DNA from: an uncultured Rhodoferax sp. | GTDB taxonomy: Bacteria > Pseudomonadota > Gammaproteobacteria > Burkholderiales > Burkholderiaceae_C | Reading direction: 5' to 3' | NCBI RefSeq assembly: GCF_946221635.1 | Contig: NZ_CAMIHB010000002.1 | Coordinates: forward strand, 166,796 to 230,795 | Length of the DNA stretch: 64,000 nt | Part shown: positions 1 through 6,976 of the stretch, one piece after another | Layout of the letters: the number at the start of each line of letters is the position of its first letter | How positions within the stretch are numbered: the first letter of the stretch is position 1 | Translations under genes and position numbers: made by a program | The notes under the pieces: generated by a model | What the model was told of the DNA's origin: nothing | The model's database searches: none | Seen by the model: only the letters and a program-made list of their open reading frames with translations

Positions 1-25
1 CCCGAACCCTCTACGGACCCTGACC

Positions 26-925
26 ATGTCTGACACCAGCGCACCGTCCCCCATCGCCCCTTTCGACAAGGCCCAGATCCTGGCCCAGGCCTTGCCCTAC
101 ATCCGCAAGTTCCACGGCAAGACCATGGTCATCAAGTACGGTGGCAACGCCATGACCGATCCGGCCTTGCAAAAGGCCTTTGCCGAAGACGTGGTGCTGC
201 TCAAGCTGGTGGGTATCAACCCGGTGGTGGTGCACGGCGGTGGCCCGCAGATCGAGAATGCGCTCAAACGCCTGGGCATGCAGGGCCAGTTCATCCAGGG
301 CATGCGCGTGACCGATGCGCCCACCATGGAAGTGGTGGAGTGGGTGCTGGGTGGCGAGGTGCAGCAGGACATCGTGGGTCTGATCAACCAGGCCGGTGGC
401 AAGGCCGTGGGCCTGACCGGGCGCGATGGCGCCATGATCCGCGCCCGCAAGCTCAAGATGCTGGACAACCAGGATCCCAGCAAGGAACACGATGTGGGGC
501 AGGTGGGCGACATCGTCAGCGTGGACCCCAGTGTGGTCAAGGCGCTGCAGGATGATGCGTTCATCCCCGTCATCAGCCCCATCGGCTTTGGCGAGCACAA
601 CGAGAGCTACAACATCAATGCCGATGTGGTGGCCGCCAAGCTGGCCACCGTGCTGCAGGCTGAAAAGCTCATGATGCTCACCAATATCAGTGGCGTGCTC
701 GACAAGGCCGGGGCCTTGCTGACCGACCTGACTGCCAAGCGTATCGACGAGCTGTTCGCCGATGGCACCATCAGCGGCGGCATGCTGCCCAAGATCGCCG
801 GCGCGCTGGATGCCGCCAAGAGCGGTGTGAACTCGGTGCACATCATCGATGGCCGCGTGCCGCACGTGCTGCTGCTCGAAATCCTGACCGATCAGGCCTT
901 CGGCACGATGATCCGTTCGCACTGA
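26..925 (+). CDS. argB: Acetylglutamate kinase ArgB
   Basis: Phosphorylates N-acetyl-L-glutamate with ATP, the second step of arginine biosynthesis, in the cytosol. The 299-residue protein has the usual family length. It carries the amino-acid-kinase glycine-rich motifs: IKYGGNAM near residue 38, VVHGGGPQI near 68 and a central VGLTGRDG. The C-terminal region NSVHIIDGRVPH is typical of ArgB. The start ATG at 26 places the family's characteristic LPYIRKFHGKTMVIKYGG segment at the expected distance. The gene is followed by a dispersed repeat and then a two-component system; downstream slmA gives the argB-slmA neighbourhood I know from related Burkholderiales. Nothing in the product looks altered. 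Confidence 0.97.
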   Translation: MSDTSAPSPIAPFDKAQILAQALPYIRKFHGKTMVIKYGGNAMTDPALQKAFAEDVVLLKLVGINPVVVHGGGPQIENALKRLGMQGQFIQGMRVTDAPTMEVVEWVLGGEVQQDIVGLINQAGGKAVGLTGRDGAMIRARKLKMLDNQDPSKEHDVGQVGDIVSVDPSVVKALQDDAFIPVISPIGFGEHNESYNINADVVAAKLATVLQAEKLMMLTNISGVLDKAGALLTDLTAKRIDELFADGTISGGMLPKIAGALDAAKSGVNSVHIIDGRVPHVLLLEILTDQAFGTMIRSH

Positions 926-928
926 TCT

Positions 929-982
929 GCTATTGAATTCATAGCTGTTTGCGCACATTCCATAAGGGCTGGAGGCATAAAG
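929..982 (+). repeat. Dispersed repeat family A, copy 1 (intergenic)
   Basis: This copy fills nearly the whole gap between argB and the response regulator. It shows the family layout: an AT-rich arm with CTATTGAATTCATAG, then CTGTTTGCGCA, then CCATAAGGGCTGGAGGC. I use it as the reference orientation for the other copies (2491, 16967, 24958, 27316, 36679, 40851, 49780, 50728 and 55509). Confidence 0.85.
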
Positions 983-986
983 CACC

Positions 987-1673
987 ATGAGACTGCTGCT
1001 GGTCGAAGATGACGTGATGGTGGCCAGCGGCATCAAGCTGGGACTGTCCGACGCGGGCTATGCCGTGGACTGGGTGGGCAGCGCCGAGCGGGCCTTGGAG
1101 GTCACGGCCGCCGAGTCCTTCGACGTGGCCGTGGTTGACATTGGTCTCCCCCAGATGGATGGACTGACGCTGACCCAGGCCTTGCGAAAAAACGGCCACA
1201 GCATGCCGGTGCTCATCCTCACCGCGCGTGACGCGCTGCAGGACCGTGTGCAGGGCCTGGACATGGGCGGGGACGACTACATGATCAAGCCCTTCGAGCT
1301 GCCCGAGCTGCTGGCGCGCCTGCGGGCCCTGCTGCGCCGCTCGCAGGCGGCCACCTCGGCCACACTGAGCTTCGGCCCGCTGGAGCTGGATACGGCCCAG
1401 CGTCAGGCTTGCATACGCGGCGAAGGCGGTGCCATCCAAGCCATCGAGCTTGGGCCGCGCGAGTGGACGGTGATGGAATACCTGTTGCTGCAGGCCCCCA
1501 AGCCGGCCAACAAGGACAAGCTGCTGCAGGCCCTGACCGGCTGGGACAAGGAGATCACACCCAACGCGGTGGAGGTGTATATCTCGCGCCTGCGCGGCAA
1601 GCTGGAGCCACACGGCATTGCGTTGCGTTCCATCCGCGGCTTTGGGTACCGGCTGGAACTGCTGACTGCCTGA
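987..1673 (+). CDS. OmpR/PhoB-type response regulator (TctD/QseB-like)
   Basis: This cytoplasmic DNA-binding regulator is phosphorylated by the sensor kinase encoded 7 bases downstream. Residues 1-120 form a receiver domain with acidic pair E7-D8-D9, phospho-acceptor Asp51 (VVDIGLPQMDG), a Thr in ILTARD and Lys in MIKPFE. Residues 130-225 form a winged-helix output domain ending in SIRGFGYRLE. The 228-residue length is normal. The close relatives I recall are TctD (tricarboxylate uptake) and QseB, but no transporter lies beside it, so the regulated genes cannot be named. A repeat copy occupies the upstream gap and may hold or displace its promoter. Confidence 0.9.
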   Translation: MRLLLVEDDVMVASGIKLGLSDAGYAVDWVGSAERALEVTAAESFDVAVVDIGLPQMDGLTLTQALRKNGHSMPVLILTARDALQDRVQGLDMGGDDYMIKPFELPELLARLRALLRRSQAATSATLSFGPLELDTAQRQACIRGEGGAIQAIELGPREWTVMEYLLLQAPKPANKDKLLQALTGWDKEITPNAVEVYISRLRGKLEPHGIALRSIRGFGYRLELLTA

Positions 1674-1679
1674 GGTGCC

Positions 1680-3122
1680 ATGACCAGCGGCATGTCCTCC
1701 GGCCTGCAGCGGCGCCTGCTGCTCTTGCTGCTGTTACCCCTGTTGCTGCTGGCTGCACTCAATACCTGGTTCGACTTTCGTAGCGCCGATAGCGTAGCCC
1801 TGCAGCAGGACCGCCAGCTCCTGAATCTGGCGCCATTGCTGGCGGACTCTGTCATTGGCGGCGGCACCTCGGCACAGAATCCGCCCATCTTGCTGACGGC
1901 GCCGCCGGTGGACGAGTTTTTGCACAGCCGTCCGGACCTGTCGGCCTTCGCCGTGGTGAGCCTGGAAGGCCACGTGCTGGTGGGGGACGATTGGCTCACC
2001 GGTCTGCCCCCCACGACCAAGGAGGCCGAATTCTCCAGCGAGGAGTACCAGGGGGTGACCTACCGTATCGTCAGCCAGCGCGTCAAGACCACGGCGGGTG
2101 AGCTGGTGGTGCGCCTGGCCGATGGTTCCGACCCGCGCCAGCAGTGGCTCACCTTGCTGGCACTCAAGGTGCTGGTGCCCAACATGGTCCTGGCCATTGC
2201 CGGCTTCTTCGCCGTCAATTGGGCCGTGCGTACCGCCTTGCGCCCGCTGTTGGAACTCAAGGACGCGGTGGAGCGCCGCTCGCCGCGCGACCTGTCCGCG
2301 CTGGACCCCGATGCCTCCCCCGATGAAGTGCGCCCGCTGGTGCTTTCGCTCAACCGCCTCTTCGGCCTGGTGAACGCCCAGGCCGAAAGCCAGGCCCGCT
2401 TTGTGGCTGACGCGGCCCACCAGCTGCGCACCCCCTTGGCGGGGCTGCAGGCCCAGGTGGAAGCCTGGGCGCAGGCCGTCACCGGCAGTAAAAACACAAA
2501 AAACAGTGCCTCGGCCCCCGTCAATACTGCGCCAGCAGCTATTACTTTAGGAGCGGATCAGGTGCTGCGCCTGCGCCACGCCGCGCGCCGCACCTCGCAG
2601 TTGGCGAACCAGCTGCTGGCCCTGTCGCGTGCCGATGCCCGCAGTGCCCAGGCGCAGCCCCTGCAGCGCGTGGACCTGCAGCAGCTGTGCGAAGCCGTGT
2701 TGGAAACCCTGCTGGAGTCCGCCACGCGCAAGGACATCGACTTCGGCCTCGATGCGGCCCACGCCCATATCAGCGGGCAGGAATGGTTGCTGCGTGAGCT
2801 GCTGGTCAACCTGGCCGACAACGCCATCAAATACACCCCCACGGGCGGCCGCGTCACGCTGCGTTGCGGGCTGCGCGCGGCTACGCCGGAGGCCACCCCC
2901 ACGCCGTTCCTGGAGGTGGAGGACGACGGCCCCGGCATCGCCCCGCAGGAGCGCCGCCGTGTGCTGGAGCGCTTTTACCGCGTGCCGGGTACGGCGGTCG
3001 AGGGCAATGGCCTGGGCCTGGCCATTGCGGACGAGATCGCCCGCGTGCACCGCAGCCACCTGCAACTCGCCAGCGGCACCGGCGGGCGTGGCCTGCGCGT
3101 GTGGTTGAGTTTTCCTGCCTGA
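1680..3122 (+). CDS. Sensor histidine kinase (TctE-like)
   Basis: Inner-membrane kinase partner of the preceding regulator. The N-terminus has a Leu-rich membrane segment (about residues 9-27), then a periplasmic 2CSK_N-type sensor region to about 160, a second membrane segment (about 163-183) and a HAMP-like linker. The H-box FVADAAHQLRTPL carries phospho-acceptor His247. The C-terminal ATPase domain has the N-box NLADNAIKYT, G1 DDGPGIA and G2 GNGLGLAIA. Oddity: residues about 271-292, in the turn of the dimerization helical hairpin, are encoded by a copy of repeat family A, lengthening that turn by roughly 20 residues compared with ordinary TctE proteins. The frame stays open and all catalytic boxes are present, so it is probably functional. 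Confidence 0.9.
   Translation: MTSGMSSGLQRRLLLLLLLPLLLLAALNTWFDFRSADSVALQQDRQLLNLAPLLADSVIGGGTSAQNPPILLTAPPVDEFLHSRPDLSAFAVVSLEGHVLVGDDWLTGLPPTTKEAEFSSEEYQGVTYRIVSQRVKTTAGELVVRLADGSDPRQQWLTLLALKVLVPNMVLAIAGFFAVNWAVRTALRPLLELKDAVERRSPRDLSALDPDASPDEVRPLVLSLNRLFGLVNAQAESQARFVADAAHQLRTPLAGLQAQVEAWAQAVTGSKNTKNSASAPVNTAPAAITLGADQVLRLRHAARRTSQLANQLLALSRADARSAQAQPLQRVDLQQLCEAVLETLLESATRKDIDFGLDAAHAHISGQEWLLRELLVNLADNAIKYTPTGGRVTLRCGLRAATPEATPTPFLEVEDDGPGIAPQERRRVLERFYRVPGTAVEGNGLGLAIADEIARVHRSHLQLASGTGGRGLRVWLSFPA
2491..2555 (-). repeat. Dispersed repeat family A, copy 2 (inside histidine kinase gene)
   Basis: Reverse orientation to copy 1. On the minus strand it reads AATAGCTGCTGGCGCA, followed by the GGGGGCCGAGGCAC arm and a T-rich end. 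It is read through in frame as kinase residues of about 271-292, rich in Lys, Asn, Ala and Thr and unlike the flanking helices. Confidence 0.8.
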
Positions 3123-3170
3123 GCGGGTCCGCCCGTGCGAGAATCATTCGACGCCAACGCCCACCACACC

Positions 3171-3809
3171 ATGCCCGACGCCACCGCACCCCTTGCAGAC
3201 CTGGCCGAGACCGCGGCCCCGACCGGCACCCGCAAGCGCCCCAAGCCCGGCGAGCGGCGCGTACAGATTCTTCAGACCCTTGCCAGCATGCTGGAGCAAC
3301 CCGGCGGCGAACGCATCACCACCGCCGCACTGGCCGCGCGCCTGGATGTGAGCGAAGCGGCCCTCTACCGCCATTTCGCCAGCAAGGCGCAGATGTTCGA
3401 GGGCCTGATCGACTTCATCGAAGAAACCGTCTTCACGCTGATCAACCAGATCGTCGAACGCGAACCCGCCGGTGGCGTGGCCGCCGCTGCGCGCATTGCC
3501 AGCATGCTGGTCCAGTTTGCCGAGAGGAACCCCGGCATGGCCCGCGTCATGGTGGGGGACGCCTTGGTGCTGGAGAACGAGCGCCTGCAGCAGCGCATGA
3601 ACCAGCTCTTCGACAAGGTGGAGGCCGCGCTCAAGCAATGCCTGCGCGATGCAGTACCTGCTTCTGCCACACCTACGGTGGACGCCCAGGTGCGCGCCGC
3701 CACCGTGACGGCCTTTGTGGCCGGTCGCCTGCAGCGCTATGCCCGCTCGGGCTTCAAGCGCTTGCCCTCCGAGCACCTGGAGCCTGCGCTGCAGTTGATG
3801 CTCGGGTAA
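3171..3809 (+). CDS. slmA: Nucleoid occlusion factor SlmA (TetR family)
   Basis: In the SlmA family this protein binds specific chromosomal sites and blocks FtsZ assembly over the nucleoid. The helix-turn-helix segment ITTAALAARLDVSEAALYRH and the following FASKAQMFEGLIDFIEE are SlmA hallmarks, and the C-terminal half matches SlmA rather than a ligand-binding TetR. I chose ATG 3171 (212 residues). A GTG at 3135 would add 12 residues and lies closer to the kinase stop, so the start is not settled. Its position after argB fits the order I know from related Burkholderiales. Confidence 0.88.
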   Translation: MPDATAPLADLAETAAPTGTRKRPKPGERRVQILQTLASMLEQPGGERITTAALAARLDVSEAALYRHFASKAQMFEGLIDFIEETVFTLINQIVEREPAGGVAAAARIASMLVQFAERNPGMARVMVGDALVLENERLQQRMNQLFDKVEAALKQCLRDAVPASATPTVDAQVRAATVTAFVAGRLQRYARSGFKRLPSEHLEPALQLMLG

Positions 3810-3878
3810 ACCCGTAGATGGCTTAGGAGTAGCCCTCTAGAACACGGGGGTTCTGGGGGTGAGCGGCGGAAATGCTGC

Positions 3879-3902
3879 AAAATAGCACGATCGTTCTATT
3901 TT
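3879..3902. promoter_or_regulatory. Palindromic operator for the adjacent TetR regulator
   Basis: A 24-base inverted repeat: arms AAAATAG and CTATTTT are perfectly complementary and flank CACGATCGTT, whose core ACGATCGT is itself palindromic (22 of 24 positions symmetric). It ends 15 bases before the ATG at 3918. Size, symmetry and position fit a TetR operator, and TetR regulators of fatty-acid genes often sit behind such sites, so autoregulation of the whole operon is likely. The regulator-site pairing is inferred. Confidence 0.75.
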
Positions 3903-3917
3903 GCGGTGTGTGTTCCC

Positions 3918-4592
3918 ATGTCCCTCGCTTCGGTTCCCAGCCAGTCCCAGCCCGCGCCAGACGCCCCGGCCAAGCGTGCGCCGGCCAAGCGCGCCATGCA
4001 AAAAGGACAGCAGACCAAAGCCGCCATCGTCGAGGCTGCGTTGGGTCTTGCCACGCAGATCGGCCTGGAGGGCTTGAGCATTGGCGTACTGGCCGAAGTC
4101 ACGCAGATGAGCAAGTCCGGCGTGTTCGCCCATTTCGGCTCGCGTGAGGAGTTGCAGATCTCCGTCATCCGCGAGTACTTCAACCGCTTCGAGCAGGAAG
4201 TGTTCTACCCCGCGCTGCATGCCGAGCGCGGGCTGCCGCGCGTCGAGGCCCTGTTCAACAACTGGATGAAACGCGTCGCGGTGGAAATCCAGTCCGGCTG
4301 CATTTTCATCAGCGGTGCGGTCGAGTTCGACGACCGCCCCGGTCCCGTGCGCGACGCGCTGGCGAGTTCGGTTCAGACCTGGCTCGGCGCCCTGTACCGT
4401 GCCGTGGTGCTGGCCAAGCAATGTGGCCACCTGCACGCCAATGCCGACGAACACCAGATGGCCTTCGAAATCCACGGCCTCATCCTGGCCCTGCATTACG
4501 AAGCCCGCTTCCTCAAAAACCCCGGCTCCATCGAGCGCGCCAACCGGGGCTTTGCCAACATCCTGGCGCGTTATGGCGCCAAGCCGGCCTGA
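3918..4592 (+). CDS. TetR-family regulator of the fatty-acid oxidation operon
   Basis: A 224-residue repressor. The basic N-terminal tail (AKRAPAKRAMQKGQQTK) is followed by a TetR helix-turn-helix around LSIGVLAEVTQMSKSGVFAH and the recognition-helix end FGSREELQ. The C-terminal ligand domain contains GCIFISGAVEFDDRPGPVRD, typical of TetR proteins beside acyl-CoA dehydrogenase genes. I chose ATG 3918; GTG 3906 is possible but would put the start closer to the operator. It is 44 bases upstream of the acyl-CoA dehydrogenase gene and probably co-transcribed with it. The effector is unknown; an acyl-CoA is the natural guess from family and context. Confidence 0.85.
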   Translation: MSLASVPSQSQPAPDAPAKRAPAKRAMQKGQQTKAAIVEAALGLATQIGLEGLSIGVLAEVTQMSKSGVFAHFGSREELQISVIREYFNRFEQEVFYPALHAERGLPRVEALFNNWMKRVAVEIQSGCIFISGAVEFDDRPGPVRDALASSVQTWLGALYRAVVLAKQCGHLHANADEHQMAFEIHGLILALHYEARFLKNPGSIERANRGFANILARYGAKPA

Positions 4593-4636
4593 CCCCAGGC
4601 CTCCCATCCCATCAGTTACCCCTAGGAGAAAGCACC

Positions 4637-6433
4637 ATGCCAACTTATACCCCCCCACTGCGCGACATGCAGTTCGTGATGCACGAAGTGCTCCATGTGG
4701 TCGACGAGTTCAAGCAAATCCCCAAGCATGCGGACATTGACGCCGACACCATCAACGCCGTGCTCGAAGAGGGTGGCAAGTTCGCGGCCGAAGTGACATT
4801 CCCCCTGAACATCAGCGGTGACCAGGAGGGTTGCAAGATCGACCAGAGCACCCACGCGGTGACCACGCCCAAGGGCTTCAAGCAAGCCTACGCCAAGTAC
4901 ATCGAAGGCGGCTGGGCCGCTTTGGGCTGCGACCCCGAGTTCGGCGGCCAGGGCCTGCCCTATGTGGTCAACGGCATGTTCTACGAAATGCTCAACAGCG
5001 CCAACCAGGCCTGGACCATGTACCCCGGCCTGACCCACGGCGCCTACGCCGCGCTGGAAACCCACGGCACGCCCGAGCAGAAGGCCACCTACCTGCCCAA
5101 GATGACCAGCGGCGAGTGGACCGGTTCCATGTGCCTGACCGAGCCCCATTGCGGTACCGATCTGGGCCTGATGCGCACCAAGGCCGAACCCCAGGCCGAT
5201 GGCACCTACAAGATCACCGGCAACAAGATCTTCATCAGCGCCGGCGAACACGACATGACCGACAACATCATCCACCTGGTGTTGGCCCGCCTGCCCGATG
5301 CGCCTCCTGGCATCAAGGGCGTAAGCCTGTTCATCGTGCCCAAGTTCCATGTGAACAAGGACGGCTCCCTGGGCGAACGCAACGGCATCTACTGCGGCGG
5401 CCTGGAGCACAAGATGGGCATCCACGGCAACGCCACCTGCCAGATGGTGCTGGACGGCGCCGTAGGCACCATGGTGGGCCAGCCCAACAAGGGCATGCAA
5501 GGCATGTTCGTGATGATGAACGCCGCCCGCCTGGGCGTGGGCAACCAGTCCCTGGGCCTGACCGAAGTCGCCTTCCAGAACGCCCTGGCCTATGCCAAGG
5601 ACCGCATCCAGATGCGCAGCCTGACCGGCCCCAAGGCCAAGGACAAGCCCGCTGACCCCATCATCGTGCACCCCGATGTGCGCAAGATGCTGATGACCGC
5701 GCGTGCCTACGCCGACGGTGGACGCGCCCTGCAGGCTTACTGCTCGTTGTTGCTCGAAAAAGAGCACAACCACCCCGATGAAAAGGTACGCAAGGACTCC
5801 GGTGAAATGCTGGCCCTGTTGACCCCCATCGCCAAGGCCTTCCTGACCGACAACGGCCACATCGCCACCAACGCCTGCATGCAGGTGTTCGGCGGCCACG
5901 GCTTCATCAAGGAATGGGGCATGGAACAGTTCGTGCGCGACAACCGCATCAACATGATCTACGAAGGCACCAACACCATCCAGTCGCTGGACCTGCTGGG
6001 CCGCAAGATCCTGGGCAACAACGGTGCCACGCTGAAGAAGTTCGGCAAGCTGGTGGGCAAGCTGGTGGAAGAAGAAGGCACCAACGAAAAGATGTCCGAA
6101 TTCATCACCCCCGTGGCCATCCTGGGCGACCAGATGACCAAGTTCACGACCGAGATCGGTTTCAAGGGCTTCCAGAACCCCGACGAAGTCGGTGCTGCTG
6201 CCGTCGACTACCTGCGCGTGGCCGGCCACTTGGTGTTTGGCTACTTCTTCGCCCGCATGGCCCAGGTGGCCCTGCGTGAAATCGCGGCGGGCAATACCGA
6301 CCCCTTCTACGTGGCCAAGCTGCAGACTGCGCGCTTCTATTTCGCCAAGCTGTTCCCGGAGACTGCGACCCTGATGCGTACCGCACGCGCTGGCTCCAAG
6401 TCCCTGATGGACACCGAGGCCGCACTGGCCTAA
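4637..6433 (+). CDS. Acyl-CoA dehydrogenase with extended C-terminus (FadE-like)
   Basis: A flavoenzyme for the first oxidation of a fatty acyl-CoA to the trans-2-enoyl-CoA. At 598 residues it belongs to the long subclass with an extra C-terminal domain, found in betaproteobacteria and Pseudomonas. Visible features are the FAD-binding segment MCLTEPHCGTDLG (about residues 155-168), KITGNKIFISAGEHD and the active-site loop MIYEGTNTIQSLDL, whose Glu is the expected catalytic base. SD AGGAGAA lies 7 bases before ATG 4637. It is the first enzyme gene after the TetR regulator, in an operon running to the thiolase at 11078. Chain-length preference cannot be read from the sequence. Confidence 0.92.
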   Translation: MPTYTPPLRDMQFVMHEVLHVVDEFKQIPKHADIDADTINAVLEEGGKFAAEVTFPLNISGDQEGCKIDQSTHAVTTPKGFKQAYAKYIEGGWAALGCDPEFGGQGLPYVVNGMFYEMLNSANQAWTMYPGLTHGAYAALETHGTPEQKATYLPKMTSGEWTGSMCLTEPHCGTDLGLMRTKAEPQADGTYKITGNKIFISAGEHDMTDNIIHLVLARLPDAPPGIKGVSLFIVPKFHVNKDGSLGERNGIYCGGLEHKMGIHGNATCQMVLDGAVGTMVGQPNKGMQGMFVMMNAARLGVGNQSLGLTEVAFQNALAYAKDRIQMRSLTGPKAKDKPADPIIVHPDVRKMLMTARAYADGGRALQAYCSLLLEKEHNHPDEKVRKDSGEMLALLTPIAKAFLTDNGHIATNACMQVFGGHGFIKEWGMEQFVRDNRINMIYEGTNTIQSLDLLGRKILGNNGATLKKFGKLVGKLVEEEGTNEKMSEFITPVAILGDQMTKFTTEIGFKGFQNPDEVGAAAVDYLRVAGHLVFGYFFARMAQVALREIAAGNTDPFYVAKLQTARFYFAKLFPETATLMRTARAGSKSLMDTEAALA

Positions 6434-6481
6434 ACCCCGGAACTTCTGTCCTTCCCTTCACAGCACTACAAGGAGACAACC

Positions 6482-6925
6482 ATGCTGCGTACGACTTTGG
6501 TATTGGCAATCGGATGCTGCGCTGGCGCAGCCATGGCGCAAATGAACCCCGTGGGACTTTGGAAAACGATCGACGACAAGGACGGCAGTGCCAAGTCCGA
6601 GATCCGCATCGTGGAGACCGCGGGTGTCGTCAGCGGCAAGATCGAGAAGGTGCTGGATCCCAAGTCCAAGCCCGACGACAAGTGCGTGGAATGCAAGGAT
6701 GACCGCAAGGACCAGCCCATCGTGGGCCTGGACCTGATGCGTGGCCTGAAGAAGTCGGAAACGCGTGACAACCTGTGGGACGGCGGCACCATCGTGGAAC
6801 CGTCGACCGGCAAGGTCTACAAGGTGCAGCTCACCCCCATCGAAGGTGGCAAGAAGCTCGAAGTCCGCGGCTACATCGGTGCGCCGCTGTTTGGCCGCAC
6901 CCAGACCTGGATCCGCGTCCAGTAA
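6482..6925 (+). CDS. DUF2147 family periplasmic protein
   Basis: A 147-residue protein with an N-terminal signal peptide (hydrophobic residues 4-17, likely cleavage after AMA, residues 17-19). The mature part begins with the DUF2147 pattern: NPVGLWKTIDD, followed by IVETAGVVSGKIEKV and ending in GRTQTWIRV. A CVEC pair near residue 63 could bind metal or form a disulfide; that is inference. DUF2147 has no assigned biochemical activity that I know of. Its place between an acyl-CoA dehydrogenase and the multifunctional oxidation enzyme recurs in relatives and suggests an envelope role linked to fatty-acid use. SD AAGGAG is at 6470-6475. Confidence 0.85.
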   Translation: MLRTTLVLAIGCCAGAAMAQMNPVGLWKTIDDKDGSAKSEIRIVETAGVVSGKIEKVLDPKSKPDDKCVECKDDRKDQPIVGLDLMRGLKKSETRDNLWDGGTIVEPSTGKVYKVQLTPIEGGKKLEVRGYIGAPLFGRTQTWIRVQ

Positions 6926-6976
6926 CCCCATGAACCAGGGCCGGCCACATGCCGGCCCATCTGCGAAAGAATGGCC

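Noticed and set aside
3836..3860. AGAAC/GTTCT inverted repeat as a terminator after slmA.
   Set aside because: Short stem, no T run, and it is followed closely by the TetR operator.
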